Shown here piece after piece: positions 10,740 through 21,837 of a stretch of 64,000 nucleotides of DNA. The notes beneath the pieces are model-generated. The model was not told the DNA's origin. It saw nothing but the letters and a program-made list of their open reading frames with translations, and made no database searches. A program made the translations under genes and the position numbers. Numbering within the stretch: the stretch's first letter is position 1; every line of letters begins with the position of its first letter. The DNA is from Cydia pomonella (Eukaryota > Arthropoda > Insecta > Lepidoptera > Tortricidae). Location: assembly GCF_033807575.1 (NCBI RefSeq), contig NC_084714.1, positions 1,954,501 through 2,018,500 of the forward strand. Reading direction: 5' to 3'.

Positions 10740-10922
10740 TCACACATACTGATGTGTCGTCGGAAGCTTACAAAATTTTCACATGAAAATCCAAAATTCT
10801 TATATTTTTCTATTCCAAAATGAAAATTTCCGTTGTTTCCTGTGAATTTCTCCTCGAAACTTCCGAGAACTTTTCCAAGTTACACATCTGTAATTACTTA
10901 AAATAAAATGGTAAACTGGCGT

Positions 10923-11153
10923 TTACGAGACTAATTGTAAGATAAAGATAAAAACGTGGGTGTTTTTTTTATACCACGTCGGTGGCAAACAAGCATACGG
11001 CCCGCCTGATGGTAAGCAGTCACCGTAGCCTATGGAAAACCTGTACACCCCTTTTTTAAAGAACCCCATACTGTAGCCCCTCGGGAAAACCTCGGCAGGG
11101 AGCTCATTCCAGAGCCGGAGCGTCCGCGGGAGGAAATTTCTCTTAAACCGCAC
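10923..11153 (-). pseudogene. LINE ORF2 C-terminal remnant with 3' tail shared with SINE B
   Basis: The minus-strand frame reads RTLRLWNELPAEVFPRGYSM, a motif found near the C terminus of several LINE reverse transcriptases, then runs into the tail GGTGACTGCTTACCATCAGG that also ends the family B SINEs. Only the last 76 codons or so remain. It links the SINE to a probable LINE partner. The clade is not determined. Confidence 0.65.
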
Positions 11154-11309
11154 AGTGCGCGACCATTTAGGCTCTAGGGTATGAGGATAAACATCCTGCC
11201 GACGGCGAGCGGTGCGATGATAGAAAGTGGGAGCGGCGATTTTATTTTGGTTTACTATACAAATACTGGTGCTTCAATCGAGTTTATTATAAGAATAAAG
11301 ACGACTGGT

Positions 11310-11546
11310 ATAATAATAATAATTCAGCCTACAAACGTCCCACAGCTGGGCATAGGCCTCCTCTCATGCGCGAGAGGGCTTGGGCTATTGAAGACTGGGG
11401 ACTTCACATACATCTTTGAATTTTTTTGCAGATGTATGCAGGTTTCCTCACGTTTTCCTTCACCCAAAAGCTAGTGGTAAATATCAAATTGTATTTCGTA
11501 CGGAAGTATTGGTACGAGCCAGGATTCGAACCCGCGACCTCCGGTT
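11310..11546 (-). mobile_element. tRNA-derived SINE, family C, 5'-truncated
   Basis: Contains CCCACAGCTGGGCATAGGCC, the TTTCCTCACG segment, and the B-box-like GATTCGAACCCGCGACCTCC in minus-strand orientation. It stops abruptly at 11546, where the T-run of a family B SINE begins, so it was probably interrupted by that insertion. Related copies are at 21838-22119 and 45090-45201. Confidence 0.7.
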
Positions 11547-11822
11547 TTTTTTTATACTACGTCGGTGGCAAGGCAGGAACACAACACTATGAGTAGGGTC
11601 TAGTGTTATTTGGCTACGATTTTCTGTAAGGAGGAGGTACTTCCCCAGTTGGGCTCTGCTCTAGATCTGGAATGACATCCACTGGCTGTGCCCTACCACA
11701 CAAAGCGAGATGACATTCACAATGCCCATACCTCTCTTGTGGACGTAGTTTAAGGACGTAGCCGGGTCCAAAAGGGATTGAAAGTCGGACGTCATACCCA
11801 CTCGGCCACCACCGCTCTTTTT
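11547..11822 (-). mobile_element. tRNA-derived SINE, family B, internally deleted
   Basis: Read on the minus strand, it starts with an A-box-like GGTGGCCGAGTGGGTA, continues through AAGAGAGGTATGGGCATTGT and GAGCCCAACTGGGGAAGTAC, and ends GCCACCGACGTAGTATAAAA plus an A-run. The central part seen in the 48049-48367 copy is missing. The 3' end lies inside a family C SINE. Confidence 0.72.
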
Positions 11823-12009
11823 TCGCCACTTTCTGCCGCACGATTGGTATATAAACTATAAAAAATTGCATCAAGCTCAAGGCGAAATAATACACTTCTC
11901 ATGAGAATATATGATAATCTAGTAATTGGTATAATTTATGGAAACAGGAAAATTATATAAATAAAGATATGATCACTCTATGGTGATTAAAATAAAATAC
12001 TTGCAAATC

Positions 12010-12064
12010 AAGTCTATTTATTTATAGTGTTGGCTCTTTACCAACACTATAAATAAATAGACTT
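12010..12064. repeat. Perfect 24-bp inverted repeat with 7-nt loop
   Basis: AAGTCTATTTATTTATAGTG plus TTGG, then the 7-nt loop CTCTTTA, then the exact reverse complement. No T-run follows and no gene lies next to it, so it is unlikely to be a terminator. It may be a small foldback. Confidence 0.8.
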
Positions 12065-12371
12065 CGTCTTTAAATTATGATTCCACTCAGTTTATGAATC
12101 TTTAAGTTCATTAAATCTCTAAGCTAATTTTACACTAGAAAATAAGACACCTTGTCTCCAGATACAAATCATTGTTTAGTTGCATATATTTTTTCAATGA
12201 CAAAGATTTCATTGAACTTGTTTAGATAGGAAATTCGAAATAAATTATACAAAAAAAAAAACGCTTTAATCGTAAGAACAAAAATAGAAGAGGAAATTAT
12301 ACAGAACAGAAAAACGTGTCATCTCAGCATGATGGCAGGCGACTTCCAGCACTGATCTTTGGATGCATTTA

Positions 12372-12481
12372 CAAGTTTTATACCATGACTGTAGCAAACA
12401 AGCACACGGCAGTCACCGTCGCCTATGGACGCCTGCAACTCCAGAACTCCAGAAATGTTACATACGCGTTGCCGACCTTTT
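12372..12481 (-). mobile_element. SINE family B tail fragment, degraded
   Basis: Shares GCAAACAAGCACACGGC, GTCACCGTCGCCTATGGACG and ACGCGTTGCCGACC with the other family B tails, with a deletion of the GCCTGATGGTAA segment. Confidence 0.65.
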
Positions 12482-12564
12482 AAAAACTACTTTCTTGAGA
12501 CAATGATTGAACTTAAAGATAACTTAAATAAAGAGCAGAAGTGACGTCAAAATAGCCATAATAG

Positions 12565-12691
12565 TACATTACGATACAAGTGCGAAAAATAGGAAATTCG
12601 AAACAAGTGGCGATAAATTAAAACACGACCGAAGGGAGTGTTTTAAATCGACACGAGTTGCGAATTGCCTATTCGCACATGTATCGTACAA
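12565..12691. mobile_element. Foldback MITE
   Basis: Arms TACATTACGATACAAGTGCG and CGCACATGTATCGTACAACG are inverted relatives, with further pairing of AAACAAGTGGCGA with CGACACGAGTTGCG nearer the loop. Non-coding. Confidence 0.65.
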
Positions 12692-12968
12692 CGTTTTACA
12701 GTACATATGGCACTTTAAATGTTCGACACAGTAACGTAATATGGTAATTTTCGCACTAGAGCGGTAAAGTAATATGGTGCTACTTTACCGCACTACTGTA
12801 CTGTAAATTAAAGTACGACACATTTAACAGGACAATTTATTATAGGAAGCAATAGTTAGTTTTATAGCCCACCTATAGATGCTTAAACCGATTTCCGGTG
12901 CAATAAGCAATAGACAACACAATGGGACAAATAAATATTATAGGACTATTACACTAACCGACATAGTC

Positions 12969-13098
12969 CAGCGGTCGCAGCATGGTTGCATTTTTATCGC
13001 TTGTCACTATACCTGACACTTTCGCACTTATATACTTGTTAGAACGCGACAAGACATGGTGACAGGCGATAAAAGTGAGACCGTGCTACAGCCGCAGG
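12969..13098. mobile_element. Foldback MITE
   Basis: Left arm CAGCGGTCGCAGCATGG ... TTTTTATCGCTTGTCAC pairs imperfectly with right arm GTGACAGGCGATAAAAGTGA ... CCGTGCTACAGCCG. Confidence 0.6.
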
Positions 13099-13618
13099 CC
13101 AGGGGTCGACAAACCGTGGGGTAAGTAATAGAACGTATACAAACCTATAATATATCACTCTGAATGTATAAATTCAATTTGTATAATTTTGATCGGAATA
13201 ACATTCAATTGCAATAACATGCAATATGTATAACAACGAATTCTATAATTGTAAATTGTATAATAAACACTACATATATCATTGTTTACGATAACATTAG
13301 AAAGGTATAACGTTGAAATAATATAACATACAAAACAAATATCATCCATTAAAAATAACAACTGCATGTATTTTTGCAAAATATAATGTACTTTTCATTG
13401 CATAATCGATTGTTTTTTTTTCTCACTACCGAAATTACATTATTTAAATATATTTTTGTGTGTTAGTTAATGAACAGATACAGTTTTTAAATTATTATGA
13501 AATGAGCAATGTATTTGAAACATCTATACTATGCGAATTTATATTTCAACGTAGTTTGCTCCGTATTTATCTATTACAGATTGCAGCTTTTTTCTGTGGT
13601 AATTCTGGTGCTAATTTC

Positions 13619-13780
13619 TTTATCTAGAGGGTCACAGTTCTAACCTAACCTAACCCACTTTTCTGTTAACAGTTTCTTTTTCCGAAGCCTCAGAGTTCTA
13701 ACCTAACTTGCTACCTATTCTGGAAACAATTTATTTATCTAGAGGGTCACAGTTCTAACCTAACCTAACCCACTTTTAGC
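13619..13780. repeat. Direct repeat with 115-bp spacing containing CCTAACCTAACC
   Basis: A 47-bp block (TTTATCTAGAGGGTCACAGT ... ACCTAACCTAACCCACTTTT) occurs at 13619 and again at 13734. A weaker half-copy (GAGTTCTAACCTAAC) lies between. The CCTAA core matches the complement of the insect telomere unit TTAGG, but only about two units are present. Confidence 0.75.
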
Positions 13781-14089
13781 AGTTTTTTTTCTAGTAGTGT
13801 GTTCTATGAGGTTTGAAATTCTAGGTCATCCTACTAATTTTACTACTTAATTATATAAGATGATATTTATATTTTAATATGTATATATTATGACAGTTAT
13901 ATGAAATGAGCTTAACTTATATGTATATTATACCAAACAGCCATATGTATGTCGTATGTTATATTATTTTTATGTTATACTAATTGAAAGTATATGTTTA
14001 CTTTATTATACATAAGATTAGTATACATTTTTAACGTTTGTAAACTGAAATTATTCCAAAAGTGCGTATATATTATAGGACGCACCCGA
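13781..14089. other. Intergenic, no gene seen
   Basis: Very AT-rich sequence with many TATAT stretches and no supported feature. Confidence 0.5.
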
Positions 14090-14541
14090 GCTTTGCTCGG
14101 TTATAACTATTTATTGTAATATGGTGGTCTATAGGTAATAATTTTAACTACATTTTTTTACTATATTAAACTTGTCTAAACAATAAAAATTAAATAATTG
14201 TATATAAACTTGAACATATAAAAAAAACAAAAGTTTGTCACCGGGCGAGATTCGAACCCGTAACTCTCGTTTAGCAGTCCGCGTCTTAACCCGCTGGACC
14301 AGACGGACAGTGGCCGGTAACACGAAATTAGCGACCATATTCTGTGTCGTAAGAAAACGCATGAAAACTCAAAAACACGCGTTTTCCCAAACATAAGACT
14401 AATCTAGATAGATTGTATACCTCCAAAAACCCCCATATACCAAATTCCAGCGAAATCGTTAAGAGACGTTTCCAAGATCACAGAAATATATATACATATA
14501 TATATATATACAAGAATTGCTCGTTTAAAGGTATAAGATAA
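14090..14541 (-). repeat. tRNA-related dispersed repeat, fuller copy
   Basis: The minus strand reads GTCTGGTCCAGCGGGTTAAG followed about 35 bp later by CGGGTTCGAATCTCGCCC, spaced like A and B boxes of a tRNA. It is the counterpart of 2262-2632. A small hairpin, CCGAGCTTTGCTCGG, lies at about 14086-14100 at one edge, a structure also known at Helitron 3' ends, so a Helitron-carried origin is possible but unproven. Confidence 0.68.
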
Positions 14542-14593
14542 GAGGCAAGCGAACAGACTAATTACCGCCACCCATGGACACCTGCAACACCAG

Positions 14594-14709
14594 GGGCCCA
14601 TTTCTCGAACGGTATTAGACTAATATTATTAGTCCACGAACTGTCAAACCGTACGAGTTACCATGGCAACACACTAATAATATTAGACTAATAACGTTCG
14701 AGAAACCCC
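14594..14709. mobile_element. Foldback MITE
   Basis: Arms TTTCTCGAACGGTATTAGAC ... TAATATTATTAGT and, inverted, TTTCTCGAACGTTATTAGTC ... TAATATTATTAG. The loop contains ACCATGGCAACAC. Confidence 0.75.
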
Positions 14710-14759
14710 ACCCCCACCCCTGAAGGGGTGCAAGTGCATTGCCGGGCTCGAGACAAACT

Positions 14760-15580
14760 GTGTGGCGACAGTTCATTCCACAGTTTAGCTGCGCGAGGCA
14801 CTAAGTTTCTGGAGACACCATTGCGGCGCTTCAAGCCACATTTAGTAAGTAGACCACTAAGAACATTTGTAGCTCTTTGAGATTGCTAGAACTGGTGGTT
14901 TCTACTGCGGTCGACTATTCTTCTCAAATGTATCTTTTGAGCTCAATACAAATTCGTGATAAACAAATAAAATGCTCTTACCGGAATTCATACCCAGCAC
15001 CTCTAGCATCGTAAGCCGTCACTACATAGCGACTAACTAGGCTATGTGGCCGTTAATAAATATGTCACGAGAAATCATTGAAAAAAATAACATATGTTTA
15101 ACGCAGATACAAGTTTAACAAGCATTCAACGCCCTTTCAGAATCACGGTGTCCTTTTTGTGCTGAATCTGTCAGGTACAATGGTCGCGTGTGCAAAACAG
15201 GTTTTTATTTAACGCCCTAATTCTGTCAACTACCGTCTTTCTTGCCTTTCAGGCATGAAAATAGGTCATACATTATTTACAGGGCTTTTACTGGGGGCTG
15301 AGAACTAGGTACATATATACATATTAATTTATGTTGCTGTTGAGAGCACACAAAAGAATAGTAAATATTGTATGGGTTAATAAAACACGTATTTTATTAC
15401 AAAGTATATAGCGAAGTTTATTGCACAAGAAACAAGAATCAAAAGTAGGTAAACGACAATGTCAAACATTGACATTGTCATGTCATACGCCGTCGGTCAG
15501 GATTACAAGAATTTAATATTATTGACATAAATTAAACCTGTAACAGAAAAATAATACTTGTACTAAGGTTTTCATTCCGT
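14760..15580. other. Intergenic, no gene seen
   Basis: Mixed AT-rich sequence. Short palindromic AATGTCAAACATTGACATTG near 15460 and no coding support. Confidence 0.45.
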
Positions 15581-16109
15581 GTAATAACTAACTAACTAAC
15601 TAACTATTGTGGCGCAGTGATCCAAAGAGGGTCTTGGCCTCCAAAACGAGAGAACGCCACCTGTCCCGATCCTGTGCCACTTCCTGCCAGTTATCGGCTT
15701 TGAGTTGGCACAGATCCGCCTGTACACTGTCGCTCCAGCGGTATCTGGGCCGACCCACTGGACGGCGACCAGTCGGTTGTCCCAAATAAGCTCTCTTAAC
15801 ACCTCGATCCTCACCCATCCTCAGTAAATGGCCGAACCAGCGAAGTCTGTGGCATTTCGTTTCGCCGATGATATTGGGTTCGGCCACTAACTCCTCGATT
15901 TCGGCATTCTTACGGATCCTCCAGGTGCCGTCATCTCTTTTGATAGGTCCCAGGATCTTCCGTAACACCTTTCTTTCCGCTACCAGGAGCTGACTCTCTT
16001 CTTTCAGTGTTAATGTCCAAGCTTCGCAGCCATACATAAGGATTGGTCTTATTATAGTTTTATATACCCGTAACTTAGTATTTCTGCTGAGAAGCTTGGA
16101 CGCCGACAC
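15581..16109 (-). pseudogene. RTE-like LINE ORF2 C-terminal remnant, 169 codons open
   Basis: The frame 15600-16109 reads YKTIIRPILMYGCEAWTLTL ... RKVLRKILGPIKRDDGTWR ... HRLRWFGHLLRM ... GRRPVGRPRYRWSDSV, the usual C-terminal region of RTE-like insect reverse transcriptases. The catalytic RT and endonuclease are absent, so this is a 5'-truncated insertion. A (GTTA)n tail follows directly at 15585-15604, as expected for an element with a short-repeat 3' tail. The long open frame suggests modest age. Related pieces are at 18905-19205 and 46070-46345. Confidence 0.8.
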
Positions 16110-16149
16110 CTTATGGAGGGCTGCGCTGCATCGCAGGGAGTTTTGGACG

Positions 16150-16839
16150 TCCGTGTAATACTCACTCTAAATGTATGATGATCCTAAGCAAAATGTGGAC
16201 ATTTTACTTTTACCAATAATAACCTGCTTTCTCATTACAACTGAAAAAGAAGTATAAAATAAAGTCCCTCTAATTCGAATAGACAACCGAATAACACAAA
16301 ATTATATAAGTCATACATTATTCGAAAAAAAAGACACTATTAGTATTTTTAAGTTTACCTTGACCACGAACAACACTCGCTACATGTATATTGTATACAC
16401 TAACGGAATTTAACTGACCTGGACCTTATACCCTCTGAATAAGGTTCACGGTGGTTCAATAACATTGTGAATATTACAAGGGTATACTTACTAACTAACT
16501 AAGCACCGCAAACCACAAGTGCAAGTCCGTGCATTGACGTAATGAGCTGTCTTTGACAGTCAACTGAGCTGGACAATTGTCACTTTTATATATGGAAACA
16601 GCACAAAAATACATCTTTATAGATATAGGGGTCAGTTTACGTTTACGAAGCTAAGCTAAGACCCACCGTTTAGCTGATAGCCTTAGTGTTATATAGCCTT
16701 ATATATATATATAAGAGTCAATTCATAACTTACAAAATAGACTGCTTAGAGGCCAGGGACTGTACTTGCTTTTAGCCCGTAGAAAGGAAGAGGGAGAAAG
16801 GCCATACAATTTGGTCTACAAAAGCGAGAGAGCCAAAAG
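16150..16839. other. Intergenic, no gene seen
   Basis: AT-rich, no ORF with recognisable motifs. A TATATATA stretch lies near 16700. Confidence 0.45.
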
Positions 16840-17115
16840 GATAGCCGTAGCGTTCGGATCGTCTTATGTATCTTTCAGTAGGAGTAGCAGAGAAAGCGTT
16901 CTCATTGTTTGTCCTTGTCACCGTTTTTATTTATTACCCACCGTAAATTTTAGTATGGTTTATGGCGGGCAACAAATAACCCGACCAAATTACGTAGGTT
17001 GTTTTTGGTATGTTGTCAGGAATGTAAAAACGTGTTTTTAAATTTTGTCGCATTGCGTATGTTCTGTCCTCCCGGGCGAACGCGGTATAACACATCTATA
17101 CTATCCTACCATCTA
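16840..17115 (+). repeat. Dispersed repeat, inverted relative of 51850-52095
   Basis: Segments in order (TAAATTTTAGTATGG, GGCAACAAATAACCCGACCA, TTACGTAGGT, AACGTGTTTTTA, TATGTTCTGTCC, ACACATCTATACTATCCTAC) recur in reverse complement at 51850-52095. Frames crossing it have no protein-family motifs, so I call it a non-coding repeat of unknown class. Confidence 0.6.
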
Positions 17116-17871
17116 TGTAGCCAACGAAAGGCGCAATTTAATCCATTCCATTCAGCTCTCCAGAGGAATAAAAAACGTAAACGTAGACAAAAGCTAACCT
17201 TGGTCGGGTTCTGAAGCCAAGTTTCTGTCCGAGTCTAGTCGTTGCGATTAGCGCGCGTCCTAAGTCGTTCGAGTGGAAAATGTCGAGGCGAGTTAGACAC
17301 GCGATCCAGGGTGATTTACACTGGAGAAATAGTTTCGTGATGTTTTTAAAGACTAGAGGGCCTATTGCGAAAATCGAAATTTCTTTATCTAGCTTATCAC
17401 TATAAACAAGAAATTGAGAGCAAAATAGACGTACGAACGAAACGAAACGACGCGGTAGGTTGTCAGAGTACTACCTAAACTATGAGTTGTTCATATCAAT
17501 GTAGGCGTCTTTTGGAGTTCAACAATAAAACATAGTAGCAGTTATTTTTCTCTAATTTGTCTCATTTGTGTCTGTCTGTCTGGCCGTCAGTCTGGGTCTT
17601 AGATCAGTAGATCTGTAATCCTTAGTACTCTAAAAGCTGAAATTTGTGTACGATTTAACTGTTGAGCACGCCGCCAATATTGGGGAGAATAATGTGAAAA
17701 AGTCATCGATAAGGTTTTTTTGCGAAATAATAAGCTTTAAATAACAAGTTTTCGTTACTATGTCATCGAACCAGGATATATTTTAATACAATTCTAATTC
17801 TATTATGTAGTATTATACTCTGTATAATGTACAATTGATTGTAGTAGAGAGGTAAAGTCTAAGAAAAAAAG

Positions 17872-18370
17872 CGGCCAAGTGCGACTCGGACTCGCCCATG
17901 AAGGGTTCCGTACCACGTATGACGTATAAAAGAACTACTTACTAGATCTCGTTCAAACCAATTTTCGGTGGAAGTTTGCATGGTAATGTATATCATACTT
18001 TTTTATACATTTTTCATTCTGTTATTCACAGATTTTTCCACTTTGGAAGTGTCTCTCGCGCAAACTATTTAGTTTAGAAAAAAATGATATTAGAAACCTC
18101 AATATCATTTTTGAAGACCTATCCATAGATACCCCACACGTTTGGGTTTGATGAAAAAAGTATGGGGAACCCCCAAAATGTATTGTTTTTTTTTTCTATT
18201 TTTGTGTAAAAATCTTAATGCGGTTCATAGAACTTACCAATTACTTACCAAGTTTGAACAGTATAGCTCTTATAGTTTCGGAAAAAAAGTGGCTGTGACA
18301 TAAACGGACAGACAGACGGACATGACGAATCTATAAGGGTTCCGTTTTTTGCCATTTGGCTACGGAACCC
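17872..18370 (+). repeat. Dispersed repeat related to family D (GGGTTCCGT type)
   Basis: Starts AAGCGGCCAAGTGCGACTCG and GGGTTCCGTACCACG, and ends ACGGACAGACAGACGGACAT ... AAGGGTTCCGTTTTTTGCC ... TACGGAACCCTTA. It shares the GACTCG and GGTTCCGT edge motifs with family D (33771, 37555, 41355, 48732) but has a different middle. Confidence 0.6.
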
Positions 18371-18401
18371 TTAAAACTGCTCTTTATTTTGACATCCAAA
18401 A

Positions 18402-18498
18402 CAGATGGCGCTGTACTGCGCCATATATTTTGCGGTCAAACGTCAACTGCTGACAATCAGAGTTACCGCAAACTGTATGGAGCTGTACAGCGCCATCT
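18402..18498. mobile_element. Short foldback
   Basis: AGATGGCGCTGTACTGCGCC near the left edge pairs with GGAGCTGTACAGCGCCATCT on the right. Confidence 0.6.
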
Positions 18499-18904
18499 CG
18501 TTTACCTATCTGTCAAATTCGAAGCACGAAACTGTCATAGATTTACGCATCTTACTCAACTCAATCAATGTTACATCTTTGGTGTATTTATAAAATTCCA
18601 ATAACGTAATTAATTGTTTACCAAGCAGAAATGTCTGCAATTAAGCTTAGAATAAAAAATCACATCGTATCTGGTGAATTTCCAATATGACTTGAAACTC
18701 CGGTGGCCATTTAAGAAGTGTAACACTCTTACGGCAGATGTCGCTAGGGCCTCATTATATAGGGCCCATATGGTGGAAAGATTTGCTGGCAATGGACGAG
18801 ATCTTGGTAGCTCAGATGATTATGTATCCAGTGGCCGTGAGTTCAAGTCTTAAGACAGTAATTTTTCCACTTTTACATTATCAAAAATGACTTTTTAATT
18901 TTCT

Positions 18905-19205
18905 GTTACTTACTTACTTCACTGGCTCAGTGACTCGAACAGGATCTTGGCCTCTGACACAAGAGAGCGTCACTCTGCCCTATCGTGCACCACTTCACGC
19001 CATTTAGGTATTCTGAGGGCGGACAAGGCACCGCAACCAGCTCCTCTAGCTCCCTAATCTTCCTACGCCTCCAAGTTCCATCTTCATCTCTGATAAGCCC
19101 CAAAATCTTCTGCCAGATTCTCCTCTCATCTCTCTCTTCTTTCTGAGTCAGAGTCCAAGCTTCACACCTATACTTCAAAATTGGCCGAACTAGTCTTGTA
19201 GACAC
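18905..19205 (-). pseudogene. RTE-like LINE C-terminal remnant, internally deleted
   Basis: The minus strand reads TRLVRPILKYRCEAWTLTQK ... KILGLIRDEDGTWRRRK ... LEELVAVP, parallel to the 15.6-16.1 kb remnant, but the segment after LEELVAVP is missing and the frame jumps. The 3' tail is a short GTAA/TTAC repeat at 18905-18918. Clearly non-functional. Confidence 0.75.
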
Positions 19206-19291
19206 GAATCTTGGTGGTTGGATTGAATTTGGATTTTCTGTTAATAAAAAAATATACTAAATGATGCACGAGCACATTTTATCGTGAGCAC

Positions 19292-19495
19292 CAGCGATCG
19301 GAACCGGTTTTTTGCAAAAACATCGAAATAACCATATATTTCGGTTTATTTTATACTCTAAATGTAGGACTCAGTTGTGTTTACAGATAACGACTTCGTA
19401 TTATTAGATTGCCTCAGTAGAAATGAAGTAATTAACAAAGAACGAAAAAATACCGTTTTCGTTCCCATACAAAAAATACCGGCTTCCGATCCCTG
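19292..19495. mobile_element. hAT MITE, 204 bp, with 8-bp target duplication
   Basis: Ends CAGCGATCGGAACCGGT and, inverted, CAGGGATCGGAAGCCGGT. Exactly GTGAGCAC flanks both sides (19284-19291 and 19496-19503). CAG...CTG ends and an 8-bp duplication are diagnostic of hAT elements. A second copy of the same length lies inverted at 37317-37520. Confidence 0.92.
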
Positions 19496-19999
19496 GTGAG
19501 CACACTTCATCATAGCGAACTTTTGTCACACGTTACACAACAGAGTGGAAGTAAAATTGAAAGTGGCATCAATAATAACTTTCACCGGCTCGATACGCGT
19601 ATTATGTATTATAAACAAACTATCACTTCATAGTATAAAGTAACACATCACATAATGTCTGAATGTCGTAGAGGACCTTTACCACATTTTGATGGAGTTA
19701 TAAGTATGTAACTTTACTTTTGAGTGGCATTAACGTGAGACACTTCATTCGGTTCTAGATGTCTTAATTATTTAACAAAGAAAAGAATTCAAGTCTTGGA
19801 GACCCTTTCCCTTTACATCTCTAAGGATATTTTAATAATCATTTTTTTTTTTAATTATATTTTACCTCCGACACTTAGAGCCTTTTAAATCTCTAGAGAA
19901 TTTCAGTATTTGTTATTCGTATTTTTTATCATAGTTTTTTTGTGTAATTTAGAGACTGTGTACATCTCTAATAAAGTATCTAATATTTAATCGATTCCA

Positions 20000-20106
20000 T
20001 ATCATATTTGTAATTGTATTTTGTTATTTTAATGATTGTAACTATTTGACATGTAAAAGTGCCCACTGTGGCCTATTCGCTGAATAAATGTTTGTTTGTT
20101 TGTTTG
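20000..20106 (+). mobile_element. LINE or SINE 3' end with (TTTG)n tail
   Basis: GTGGCCTATTCGCTGAATAAATG contains AATAAA and is followed directly by four TTTG units. This is the form of a non-LTR 3' end. The body upstream is AT-rich and undiagnosed. Confidence 0.5.
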
Positions 20107-20819
20107 GTATGAGGTGAGCCTCTTCGGGCACCTAACACTGGATTGAACAATGTTGTGCTGGCTAATCCTGAGTCAGAGCAAACTTTACAAGACTTTAAAA
20201 TCAAAGCAAGTATTAACTAAAACTAATAAAAAAAAAATTCTCAATGGAAAAGATTGCGTTGAAAAAAAAAACGCATTATTGGTTTTTATTTTTAGATAGA
20301 ATAAGCTTATAACGATATATCGATATAACGTTAAATACTAAAATGATAAGCAAAAAAAATACCAGCCTAATCTAACCTAAAAACTAATAGCACAAATGGT
20401 AGATAGGTACTTTTGATGCTGACAAATAATACCAACAGTTTAGTTTTGACAGAAAATATAAAATATTCAATTTCATAGTTTAAAAGAAAAGTTTACAATG
20501 AGAACTCATAACGACTCAGCGTTTTTGACATCCAAAGGTTAATAATTATGTAAATATCTAACATTTGTAAGGTCTTCAATACGAAACCACACAAATGTAT
20601 AGTTATTCAAATGTTGCTGTCGGGGCTCGCCAAACCAAAACCAGTAGCGATTAGATTTCAAACCGGTATTCGACACCGGTTTAAACACAAATCAATCCTC
20701 CTAAGGCCGCGGACTCGACGCAAGCGGCGCGAGGGATCGCGAGCGACAAGGCCATTCATACATTGCGCTCGACGATAGGTACAACATCAAAAATATTTAC
20801 AAGCATTTAAGATGTGGTG

Positions 20820-21180
20820 TTGGCGAAGGATGGAAGGAAAGTTCGACAGATAAAGTAACCAATGAAGCAGTCCTAAAAAGAGTAAAGGAAAAGAGAAGCT
20901 TAATGAGCATTATTTAAAATAGAAGAGGAAAAATAATCGGTCAGCTGTTACGACACGACATCAGAGACAAAAAAGGGAAAATTAATGGTCGGAGAGTAGG
21001 GAGGGGAAGACCAAGGAAAAGTTATATGAGTCAGTCAAGTATACGGAGCATGTAGGGGCCGTGTGGTACCAGGTCACAGCCTCACAGGGCTGGCTTCTGA
21101 CAGAGCAAGGTGGAGACAACTTCATCAAGTTGCACCGATAAGAACCCAGCTCTAAAATTGAATGATGATGATAGGTTAAT
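20820..21180 (+). pseudogene. Degraded LINE ORF2 C-terminal remnant
   Basis: Across several frameshifts and stops the plus strand spells fragments such as WRRMEGKFDR, KRVKEKRSLMSII and GRGRPRKSY, followed by an Ala/Trp-poor C terminus and a short GATGATGAT tail. These match the C-terminal layout of RTE-like insect LINEs (WCWRRM ... GRRRGRPR). It is older than the 15.6-kb copy. Confidence 0.6.
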
Positions 21181-21837
21181 AATAGACAAGTAATAGTATG
21201 AACGGCCTTGATTTGCCGCTCGCCGCGCCGCGCGCCGCTTGCATCCAGTCCTCGACCTAAGACCCAGTCATTTCAGTTTTGAAATTTGAACTTTCTTTTA
21301 TTCCATTATATGTAGTTCAAAATGCGATTTGATTTTGTCCTTTTAAAAGGAACTCGGGACTTAACAGGAAAAACCATACGAGTTTCAAATTATTACTATT
21401 GCTATTCCATTATTTTTTAAATTATCTAGAGTTCCGCAAATTTAAAATAAATGATCAATCTCATTTTCATAATGGAGGTATATTCGTTTAAATCATCGTG
21501 ATCGCATAGTAAGAACGTCATATATGTTATTATATATAGTCGTTTTCGATTGAAAATATAATGAATGAATGTATTAAGATAACCGGGTGTTCAATACGGA
21601 GCTTGTTTTGACAACAAACGGGGCTGTAGTGTATGGGTGGAATAAATTAGCTGTGTTTACGGTAGAGGTCGTGGGTCTCAGTGCTATTAGGCGAAAATAC
21701 TGACCAGTTTTTGAAGCTTTACCTTTAAAGGGGCCCTCTAATTAAGGCTGGTTTTAGTGTCATGCGGACCGTCAGTACGGATCGCGCCGCACCGGACCTT
21801 TCTTCCTAGCGTTGTCCCGGCATATTGCCACGGCTTA

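Noticed and set aside
13640..13780. Interstitial telomere
   Set aside because: Only about two CCTAA units per copy, within an ordinary duplicated block.
16766..17214. Overlapping 71- and 91-codon frames
   Set aside because: They lie in a non-coding dispersed repeat that recurs inverted at 51850-52095.
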